Shown here: positions 1 through 5,331 of the stretch, in pieces
How positions within the stretch are numbered: the stretch's first letter is position 1
Layout: the number at the start of each line of letters is the position of its first letter
Program-made: the position numbers and the translations under genes
Assembly (NCBI GenBank): GCA_937891905.1
Contig: CALATT010000054.1
Coordinates: 1-6,841 of the forward strand
Reading direction: 5' to 3'
Length of the DNA stretch: 6,841 bases
Source: an uncultured Bacteroidales bacterium
GTDB taxonomy: Bacteria; Bacteroidota; Bacteroidia; Bacteroidales; Paludibacteraceae
The notes under the pieces: model-generated
Told to the model about the DNA's origin: nothing
Database searches by the model: none
What the model saw: the letters and a program-made list of their open reading frames with translations, nothing else

Positions 1-742
1 CTGTTCCCCACTCATCTGGAATTCCTTCCATCTTACGGTAGAGGATAGCACGCTCATTCATCCAAGAGCGGAATACAGCGCAGATAGCGCCCCAGAGCTG
101 CTCAACTGGGTTAGCAGGGAAGTCATAACCTGTTTGCTCTTTGATAGCTGTTTTGAAGCGTGCAACGAGTAATTTCAACTCATCTACATTCAAGTCCTTA
201 TCCAACTTGATGCCACGGATCTCTTTTACCTCCTCGATGATAGCCTCGAATGGATCGATGTCTGTTTTATTAACTGGCTTCATGCCGAGCACAACATCGC
301 CGTACATTTGTACGAAACGACGATAACTATCGTAAACGAAGTGTGGGTTGTTGGTCTTAGCAACTAATCCTTCTGCTACTTCATCGTTCAAACCGAGGTT
401 AAGGATGGTATCCATCATACCTGGCATAGAAGCGCGTGCACCAGAGCGAACAGATAATAAGAGTGGGTTCTTTGGATCACCAAACTTATTATTCATTAGG
501 CTCTCTACATGAGCGACAGCTGCAATTACTTCTTCGTTCAGTGCTTCAACGATTTTCTCTTGTCCTACCTGATAGTACTCTGTACATACATCAGTGGTGA
601 TAGTGAATCCTGGAGGAACTGGTACTCCGACCAAGTTCATCTCAGCAAGGTTCGCGCCCTTGCCACCCAATAACTCACGCATTTGGGCATTACCTTCAGC
701 CTTACCGTTACCAAAGGTGTAAACTCTTTTTTTCTTTTCCAT
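1..742 (-). CDS. ppdK: Pyruvate phosphate dikinase, N-terminal part (cut by window edge)
   Basis: This cytoplasmic enzyme reversibly converts pyruvate, ATP and phosphate to PEP, AMP and pyrophosphate; in anaerobes it works in glycolysis and gluconeogenesis. Seen here are 247 codons starting MEKKKRVYTFGNGKAEG and running off the left edge. They carry the glycine-rich nucleotide-binding motif LLGGKGANLAEM (residues 24-35, with K28) and SVRSGARASMPGMMDT (97-112, with R99), both hallmarks of the PPDK ATP-grasp domain. Family members are close to 900 residues, so only about the first quarter is present; the phosphohistidine and PEP/pyruvate domains lie outside. The ATG at 742 is the first start after a strong promoter at 826-857 and directly precedes the conserved N terminus. 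The leader shows no Shine-Dalgarno sequence and is A/T rich. PEP synthase is the nearest alternative, but the motif wording is that of PPDK. Confidence 0.96.
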   Translation of the reverse strand, partial: MEKKKRVYTFGNGKAEGNAQMRELLGGKGANLAEMNLVGVPVPPGFTITTDVCTEYYQVGQEKIVEALNEEVIAAVAHVESLMNNKFGDPKNPLLLSVRSGARASMPGMMDTILNLGLNDEVAEGLVAKTNNPHFVYDSYRRFVQMYGDVVLGMKPVNKTDIDPFEAIIEEVKEIRGIKLDKDLNVDELKLLVARFKTAIKEQTGYDFPANPVEQLWGAICAVFRSWMNERAILYRKMEGIPDEWGT

Positions 743-787
743 GTGTAAGTGTTTATTATGTGATTATTAATGAATTATCTTTTCGTT

Positions 788-817
788 TTGCACGCATAAA
801 GCATACTATGCGCACAA
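788..817 (-). other. Hairpin at the 5' end of the ppdK leader RNA
   Basis: Read on the minus strand, bases 817-807 pair with 798-788: six Watson-Crick pairs (CGCATA with TATGCG), then two G-U pairs, then three more Watson-Crick pairs around an 8-base loop. The inner part also contains the short palindrome GCATACTATGC (801-811). Given the promoter at 826-857, transcription should start just upstream, so the stem would form almost at the RNA 5' end. A leader-stabilising hairpin is an inference; it could also be chance. Confidence 0.4.
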
Positions 818-825
818 TTCGGGCA

Positions 826-857
826 CAAAGGTACACTTTTTTTCTGAATTATGCAAA
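826..857 (-). promoter_or_regulatory. Bacteroidota-type promoter for ppdK
   Basis: On the minus strand TTTG (854-857) is followed by exactly 20 bases and then TACCTTTG (826-833). This matches the known Bacteroidota housekeeping pattern of a -33 TTTG and a -7 TAnnTTTG spaced by about 19-21 bases. Transcription would start near 817-820, giving a leader of roughly 75 bases before the ATG at 742. Confidence 0.82.
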
Positions 858-872
858 TATCTATTGATATTT
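855..872. promoter_or_regulatory. Candidate operator palindrome overlapping the ppdK -33 box
   Basis: AAATATC-TATT-GATATTT is a perfect 7+4+7 inverted repeat whose left arm overlaps the TTTG element of the ppdK promoter. That position would suit a repressor or other regulator of ppdK. The region is very AT rich, so a chance palindrome is possible, and no known regulator motif is recognised. Confidence 0.3.
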
Positions 873-893
873 TCTATGCCAAAGAGTAAAATA

Positions 894-909
894 TATGTTA
901 TGTAACATA
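894..909. promoter_or_regulatory. Candidate operator palindrome between the divergent promoters
   Basis: TATGTTA-TG-TAACATA is a perfect 7+2+7 inverted repeat. It lies 17 bases upstream of the -33 box of the flavoprotein promoter and 36 bases beyond that of ppdK, an activator-like position for the plus-strand gene. The dyad shape recalls sites of dimeric helix-turn-helix regulators, but I cannot assign it to a named one. Confidence 0.33.
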
Positions 910-926
910 AAAGAATATGCATTTAT

Positions 927-958
927 TTTGTTTATATCAAAAAATAGTAGTATCTTTG
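927..958 (+). promoter_or_regulatory. Bacteroidota-type promoter for the flavoprotein gene
   Basis: TTTG (927-930), exactly 20 bases, then TATCTTTG (951-958) matches the Bacteroidota -33/-7 consensus. Transcription should begin around 964-966, leaving a leader of only about 12-14 bases before the ATG at 978, with no Shine-Dalgarno sequence. Confidence 0.83.
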
Positions 959-977
959 TGCTCAAAATACGAATATT

Positions 978-1598
978 ATGAAAGTACTTTTGATCAATGG
1001 TAGTCCTCGCAAGGAGGGAAATACCTACACGGCTCTTACAGAAATTGCTAATTGCTTGAAGCAAGAGGGTGTGGATTCAGAAATTGTATGGATAGGCAAT
1101 AAGGCTATTCGTGGTTGTATTGGTTGTGCTCAGTGTAAGACAAAGGGTTTGTCTCGTTGTATTTATGACGATGATATATGTAATAGCATAGTGGATAAGT
1201 TTGATACCTCTGATGGTTTTATCTTCGCTTCTCCTGTCTATTATGGTCAGCCTAATGGTTCGTTATTATGCTTTATGCAGCGTGCATTCTTCTGCAATAG
1301 TGCGGCGGTGCAGTATAAACCTGCGGCAGCAGTGACTGTATGTCGTCGTGGTGGTGCTACCGCGGCTTTCCAAGCACTACAAATGCCTATGCAGATGTTG
1401 AATATGCCTATCGTTACTTCTCAGTATTGGAATATTGCGTATGGTCGTGATGAGGGCGAGGCAGCGCAGGACTGCGAGGGAATGCAGACGATGCGTACTT
1501 TGGCGCGTAATATGGCGTGGATGCTTAAGGGACTGAGTACGGTGGCGGATGAGAAGCCTGTAGCAGAACCAAGACAAGCACTTGCGTTTATCCGCTAA
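978..1598 (+). CDS. Iron-sulfur flavoprotein-like NAD(P)H/FMN oxidoreductase (flavodoxin fold, WrbA/Isf group)
   Basis: This 206-residue soluble protein belongs to the NADPH-dependent FMN reductase / multimeric flavodoxin group. The start MKVLLINGSPRKEGNT gives the first strand and the phosphate-binding loop for FMN (G8-S9-P10-R11, G14-N15-T16). SPVYYG (85-90) is the second FMN-contacting loop. Cysteines C47, C50, C53 and C61 form the compact C-x2-C-x2-C-x7-C arrangement that carries the [4Fe-4S] cluster in archaeal and bacterial Isf proteins, so electron transfer between ferredoxin-like donors and FMN or an acceptor is a reasonable inference. The physiological substrate cannot be read from the sequence. 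It has its own promoter, is divergent from ppdK and convergent with rubrerythrin, with which it shares a terminator. A plain flavin reductase without a cluster is the alternative. The ATG at 978 sits just downstream of the promoter. Confidence 0.88.
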   Translation: MKVLLINGSPRKEGNTYTALTEIANCLKQEGVDSEIVWIGNKAIRGCIGCAQCKTKGLSRCIYDDDICNSIVDKFDTSDGFIFASPVYYGQPNGSLLCFMQRAFFCNSAAVQYKPAAAVTVCRRGGATAAFQALQMPMQMLNMPIVTSQYWNIAYGRDEGEAAQDCEGMQTMRTLARNMAWMLKGLSTVADEKPVAEPRQALAFIR

Positions 1599-1630
1599 TA
1601 CATACCAGTAATTTATCATGAAGCAATAAT

Positions 1631-1660
1631 AAATAAGGCCGGCGATTGCCGACCTTATTT
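1631..1660. terminator. Bidirectional intrinsic terminator between convergent genes
   Basis: AAATAAGG (1631-1638) pairs with CCTTATTT (1653-1660) and CGGC (1640-1643) with GCCG (1648-1651), around loop GATT. The one unpaired position is C-A in plus-strand RNA but a U-G wobble in minus-strand RNA, so the stem is continuous for the rubrerythrin transcript. T-rich sequence follows on both sides. It lies 33 bases past the flavoprotein stop and 20 bases past the rubrerythrin stop, so it should end both transcripts. Confidence 0.85.
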
Positions 1661-1679
1661 TTGTTTATGTGCGTGCAGA

Positions 1680-2222
1680 TTAATAGTTCTGCGCGAGGAG
1701 TTCAAAATAACTTTGTGGGTGATTGCAAACAGGGCACTCGAGTGGAGCCTTCTTGCCTACTACGATATGACCGCAGTTAGAGCATTGCCAAATAGCATCT
1801 CCATCTTTAGAGAAAACAACTTGGTCCTCAACATTCTTCAATAACTTGCGATAACGCTCCTCGTGGTGCTTTTCAATAGCGCCTACCATCTCAAACTTAG
1901 CTGCGATTTCGATGAAGCCTTCTTCGCGTGCCTCTGCAGCCATGCGAGCATACATATCAGTCCACTCTTGGTTCTCGCCTTCTGCGGCAGCTAAGAGGTT
2001 GGCAGCAGTTTCTGATACGCTACCTCCGTTGAGGTATTTGAACCAGATCTTAGCGTGCTCTTTCTCGTTATTAGCTGTTTCTTCAAATATCTTAGCAATT
2101 TGTACGAATCCATCTTTCTTTGCTTTAGAAGCAAAATAGGTGTACTTGTTGCGTGCCATTGACTCACCAGCAAAAGCCTCCATGAGGTTTTTCTCGGTCT
2201 TTGTTCCTTTCAAATCTTTCAT
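1680..2222 (-). CDS. rbr: Rubrerythrin
   Basis: Rubrerythrin is a cytoplasmic non-haem di-iron peroxidase that reduces hydrogen peroxide to water in anaerobes, using electrons passed through a rubredoxin-type centre. The 180-residue protein starts MKDLKGTKTEKNLMEAF. The N-terminal four-helix domain carries the expected ligands E20, E53-x2-H56, E83-x2-E86 and E117-x2-H120. The C-terminal rubredoxin-like domain holds the one-iron centre in C147-x2-C150 and C163-x2-C166, ending SYFELLAQNY. Length and domain order are those of classical rubrerythrin. An in-frame start at 2294 would add 24 residues but is rejected: the promoter -7 box (2264-2271) lies inside that extension, so the mRNA starts downstream of it, and family members begin at the chosen ATG. 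It is transcribed on its own and ends at the hairpin shared with the flavoprotein gene. Confidence 0.97.
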   Translation of the reverse strand: MKDLKGTKTEKNLMEAFAGESMARNKYTYFASKAKKDGFVQIAKIFEETANNEKEHAKIWFKYLNGGSVSETAANLLAAAEGENQEWTDMYARMAAEAREEGFIEIAAKFEMVGAIEKHHEERYRKLLKNVEDQVVFSKDGDAIWQCSNCGHIVVGKKAPLECPVCNHPQSYFELLAQNY

Positions 2223-2263
2223 AAGAATATAATTAAAATTGTTAGTAAATTGATTTAACGCCG

Positions 2264-2294
2264 CAAAGGTAGTATTTTTTTTGCAAATATGCAA
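2264..2294 (-). promoter_or_regulatory. Bacteroidota-type promoter for rubrerythrin
   Basis: On the minus strand TTG (2292-2294), 20 bases, then TACCTTTG (2264-2271) fits the Bacteroidota consensus with a slightly weaker -33 element (CTTG instead of TTTG). The start of transcription should fall near 2257, giving a leader of about 35 bases. A short dyad, TTGCA-AATA-TGCAA (2281-2294), overlaps the -33 region and could be an operator. This 102-base gap (2223-2324) holds no gene, and I see no clear terminator hairpin for the upstream DUF2851 gene. Confidence 0.78.
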
Positions 2295-2324
2295 GCAAAA
2301 AACTATATAAGTGCATTTTTTTTG

Positions 2325-3593
2325 TTAAAACAACTTCAGTTGCTTTTCTTCAAACACTTTGTAGCCCACTTCGCAATTAATACATTCGTGGTGTTGGCAG
2401 TAGTGTTGGTATAGGTGTATGAGCGCTTGACTATCTGCAGCTGTTTTGACTTGCTGTCCTAATGTGCGCCATTGACGAACAATGGTATTATCTTCTGCGT
2501 GTATATGCTCCATTAGCGTGATAGCATGCTGCGCATCTTCTTCTTTGTGTCGTCGCAGCGCATACGCGTATTTGTATGGAATGAGTGTATTGATGAGCAG
2601 AATGTCTATGCTATTTTGTCCTAATGGATAGGTGGGTGTGGTGTTGTCCTCTACGGGGTGCAGTTCTATGAGCGAAGTGAGTTCGTCAAGGTCTTTGGCA
2701 TCTAATATTTTGCTCAATAGAAACTCCGATTGGTAGAGCAGTTGTGCAAACTGCATGATACGCACTTTGGGGCTGTTTTGTGGTCTCATGCGTGCATGTT
2801 TCCATATACTGCTGTCCAAAGGTGTGAGATTGAATTTAGAGCGGAAGAAAGTATATTCTTTGCGCCATTCGGTTAATGTCTGATCTGTGTCTGACTCCAA
2901 GAAACCAGCTTGTCCTAATAGGATTGCAGTTAGTTGGAATAAGCTATTTCGGTGTTTTTGGAGATAGGAGAGTGGTGTATTGATAGCTAATTGCTCAAAG
3001 GGAACGCTATTGGTGTGAAAACCGAAATTGCGTGCGAGGGATATGTATAGTGCGTGTTCCCAACTGCCGTTTGTTATTTCCAGTAATCGCTCAATAGAAG
3101 CGCGTTTGCAGTCTAAGCGCTTGCGCAGCAAAGTGCGTCTCCATCCTTCAGTGAGTATGTGTGGGTCTTTGATGAGTTGGTGCGCGCAACCAATACGATT
3201 GGAAGCGCTATCCATTTGTTGCGCTTGCTGGAATAGTTGAGTGAGGTAATCTTGCTCGTTAGGGTAGGCTAATTCACACTGTGGGATGCGTTCACCTTTG
3301 GTGTTGTAAATCTCCTTGTCCGCTTTGCGCACAACATGTAGAATGATGTTATCGTATGCTTTATCAAGTTGGTGCTTATGTTTGTACCAATCGCACGAAG
3401 AGGTGTGAATTTCAATATTACCAACCCATTCGCGATTTCCTATGCGGATATGAGCATGACTATAATCGGGTCCTGCATGTTGGTTGTGCTCGCCTACAGA
3501 GAGGATTTCGATGGGTTGTCCATCTGTGGTAAATTGTGGATAACCAGCCCATAGGCGGTACTCCCAAATATAATGTAATAGAAACTCAGGCAT
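2325..3593 (-). CDS. DUF2851 family protein, function unknown
   Basis: This is a 422-residue soluble protein with no signal peptide or membrane segment, recognised as the DUF2851 family typical of Bacteroidota. The best conserved part is near the N terminus: MPEFLLHYIWEYRLW, then G41-P42-D43, G58-N59-I60-E61-I62-H63, D68-W69, H72-x-H74, D77, Y80-D81-N82 and ILHVV (84-88). The order of an acidic residue after a proline, two predicted strands, E-x-H, a helix and a strand resembles the core of PD-(D/E)XK nucleases, with His in place of Lys; this is inference. The C terminus has C399-x4-C404-x2-C407, which with C136 could bind metal or an iron-sulfur cluster. The remainder looks helical. It lies 45 bases downstream of the acyl-CoA synthetase pair on the same strand, but a terminator-like hairpin sits in that gap, so co-transcription is uncertain. 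No separate promoter is evident. Confidence 0.9.
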   Translation of the reverse strand: MPEFLLHYIWEYRLWAGYPQFTTDGQPIEILSVGEHNQHAGPDYSHAHIRIGNREWVGNIEIHTSSCDWYKHKHQLDKAYDNIILHVVRKADKEIYNTKGERIPQCELAYPNEQDYLTQLFQQAQQMDSASNRIGCAHQLIKDPHILTEGWRRTLLRKRLDCKRASIERLLEITNGSWEHALYISLARNFGFHTNSVPFEQLAINTPLSYLQKHRNSLFQLTAILLGQAGFLESDTDQTLTEWRKEYTFFRSKFNLTPLDSSIWKHARMRPQNSPKVRIMQFAQLLYQSEFLLSKILDAKDLDELTSLIELHPVEDNTTPTYPLGQNSIDILLINTLIPYKYAYALRRHKEEDAQHAITLMEHIHAEDNTIVRQWRTLGQQVKTAADSQALIHLYQHYCQHHECINCEVGYKVFEEKQLKLF

Positions 3594-3607
3594 GGTGTGT
3601 AAAATAG

Positions 3608-3635
3608 TTTCGGAGACCGCATAGGGCCTCCGAAA
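3608..3635 (-). terminator. Terminator-like hairpin after the acyl-CoA synthetase genes
   Basis: TTTCGGAG (3608-3615) pairs with CTCCGAAA (3628-3635); two further C-G pairs and a U-G wobble in minus-strand RNA extend the stem to 11 pairs around a 6-base loop. On the minus strand it is followed by CTATTTTAC, a short and imperfect U tract. It begins 3 bases after the synthetase stop and ends 14 bases before the DUF2851 start. It may therefore end or attenuate the synthetase transcript, or act as an intercistronic processing hairpin. Confidence 0.68.
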
Positions 3636-3638
3636 TAA

Positions 3639-5303
3639 TTACTTGTATAGGAATCGTTTGATGGACTTTTTAGGTGTTTTCTCAAACGGCTTATCTTGTA
3701 CTTCAATATTGGATACTTTGCTATAGGATGGAATGAGGTTATTGAGTTTTTCCAAGTTGGCTTTCATGATGCGCTCTATATCCTCAAGGGTCATCTTTTG
3801 TGTCAGTGTTTCATCTGGGAAGACAAGCGCGATGAGTTTTCCTTCGCGTTCGATAACGAGTGACTCGCCAACCGCTTCTTGGTTATTGAGTTTATCTTCA
3901 ATCTCTTCTGGGTAGATGTTTTGTCCTGACGCGCCAAGGATCATGGTTTTTGAGCGTCCTTTGATGAAGATATTTTTCTTCTTATCCATATAACCCAGAT
4001 CGCCAGTACGCATCCATCCATCCTCGGTGAAGACTGCTTTGGTGGCCTCTTCATTCTTGTAGTATCCGAGCATGACATTAGCGCCTCGTACTAATATTTC
4101 TCCAATACCATTCTTGAGTGCCTCTTCGTTATCCACATTGGTCATGTCTATTTTCACCTCCATGTTGGCTACAGGTGAACCGCATGAGCGTCTTACGAAG
4201 TATTTAGGAGGGTTACCACCAATGAGTGGTCCTGTTTCGGTCATTCCGTAACCGATAGAGAGCGGGAAGTGAATATCCATGAGGCATTTTTCTACCACAG
4301 GGTTCATCGCTGCACCGCCGCAGATGAAATAGCGTAACTGACCGCCAAAGGCGTTTGTGAGGGCTGATTTAACGCGACTCTTGATGAGGTTTCCGATAAG
4401 TGGCATATGCCAGAAAGTGCGTATTGCCCATTTGCTGATGGTAGGGTCAATGCTCTTTTTGTATATCTTCTCAATCACCAATGGTACGGTCACCACCAAG
4501 TATGGTTTTACTTCCTTCATTGCTTTGAGCAAGATGCTTGGAGTGGGTGTTCTGGTTAGGAAGTAGATATGTGTTCCTGCGCAGAGCGGATAGAGCAATT
4601 CAGCTACTTGTCCGAACATATGCGCGAGTGGGAGCATAGATACCAATCGTTGTCCTGGCTCAACAGGTAGCACTTTGAATGCCACTTCAATAATATTATT
4701 ACTGATAGAGCGTCCATTGAGCATTACGCCTTTGGGTGAACCGGTAGAACCGCTGGTGTAGTTGATGATAGAGAGCGCTTCAAGGTCAGCATTGAAATTC
4801 ACATCATCTGCTTGTAAACCGTTAGGGTAGCGCTTATTTAGTTCGCTTTCTATTTCCTCTTGTGTAGGAACAACCACGCCCTCTTTGCTGCTGATGGTAG
4901 AGAAATTCTCTAATGAGATGATAGCTTTGAGTCGTTCGGGTAATGTTTGTTCCTTGAGTTCTTTCCAAACATATGGTCCTACGAATAGCATATCCGAGTC
5001 AGAGTGGTCCAATAGGTATGCTATATTCTCTGCTGTGAAATCTTGCAAGATGCTCACCACCACTCCTTCGTATGCTGTAATAGCGAGGTATGCAACCGCC
5101 CAGTTGGCGCAGTTACGACCAGCGAGAGCAATCTTATCGCCTTTCTTGATGCCAAGTTTCTCAAAGAGAATTTGCATCTTGATCATTTCTTGCGCTAATT
5201 GCCCGAATGTATATTCGTGGTTTTCTCCGTAGTCGGTTAACGCTAGATCATCCCATTGGTGCGCCATTACTTCTGTAAGGCATTGTAAATAGTGCTTGGC
5301 CAT
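3639..5303 (-). CDS. Long-chain acyl-CoA synthetase, AMP-forming (downstream paralogue)
   Basis: This is a 554-residue adenylate-forming enzyme of the FAA1/long-chain fatty-acid:CoA ligase group, which activates fatty acids to acyl-AMP and then acyl-CoA. Motifs in order are the phosphate loop YTSGSTGSPKG (182-192), MLPLAHMFG (223-231), VPLVIEKIYKK (273-283), GYGMTETGPL (351-360), the A7 aspartate in RTGDLG (432-437) and GRSK (449-452) at the hinge of the C-terminal subdomain. The C-terminal A10 region reads KTPKKSIKR (542-550), with Ser where the catalytic Lys is usually aligned. The phosphate loop is followed by MLNG instead of the common MLTH. An in-frame start at 5393 would add 30 residues but overlaps the upstream gene's C-terminal coding region; the ATG at 5303, starting MAKHYLQCLTEV, matches the family. 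The upstream paralogue ends 28 bases before it with no promoter between, indicating an operon. Acyl-ACP synthetase activity is an alternative. Confidence 0.9.
   Translation of the reverse strand: MAKHYLQCLTEVMAHQWDDLALTDYGENHEYTFGQLAQEMIKMQILFEKLGIKKGDKIALAGRNCANWAVAYLAITAYEGVVVSILQDFTAENIAYLLDHSDSDMLFVGPYVWKELKEQTLPERLKAIISLENFSTISSKEGVVVPTQEEIESELNKRYPNGLQADDVNFNADLEALSIINYTSGSTGSPKGVMLNGRSISNNIIEVAFKVLPVEPGQRLVSMLPLAHMFGQVAELLYPLCAGTHIYFLTRTPTPSILLKAMKEVKPYLVVTVPLVIEKIYKKSIDPTISKWAIRTFWHMPLIGNLIKSRVKSALTNAFGGQLRYFICGGAAMNPVVEKCLMDIHFPLSIGYGMTETGPLIGGNPPKYFVRRSCGSPVANMEVKIDMTNVDNEEALKNGIGEILVRGANVMLGYYKNEEATKAVFTEDGWMRTGDLGYMDKKKNIFIKGRSKTMILGASGQNIYPEEIEDKLNNQEAVGESLVIEREGKLIALVFPDETLTQKMTLEDIERIMKANLEKLNNLIPSYSKVSNIEVQDKPFEKTPKKSIKRFLYK
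4003..4069. repeat. Copy 1 of 67-base identical tract shared by the paralogous synthetases
   Basis: This stretch is identical base for base to 5681-5747. After one mismatch another 9 bases match, giving 76 of 77. It encodes about residues 412-434 of the downstream synthetase, from the GYYKNEEATKAV segment to RTG. It is a direct repeat inside coding sequence, most simply explained by recent gene conversion between the two genes. Confidence 0.93.
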
Positions 5304-5331
5304 TTTTGTATGTATTGAAAGATGGTGGTAA

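Noticed and set aside
1377..1619. 80-codon open frame on the minus strand opposite the 3' end of the flavoprotein gene
   Set aside because: It is antisense to a convincing gene, shows no recognisable domain, and has no promoter.
852..2290. Shared 9-mer TGCAAATAT near the ppdK and rubrerythrin promoters as a common operator
   Set aside because: It sits at different distances from the two -7 boxes (18 and 10 bases between) and is AT rich, so chance is the simpler explanation.
2223..2294. In-frame upstream extension of rubrerythrin by 24 residues
   Set aside because: The extension contains the promoter -7 box and leader, its residues do not resemble the family N terminus, and the ATG at 2222 gives the standard rubrerythrin length.
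4885..5232. 115-codon open frame on the plus strand opposite the downstream synthetase
   Set aside because: It is antisense to conserved synthetase sequence, has no family resemblance and no promoter of the local type.
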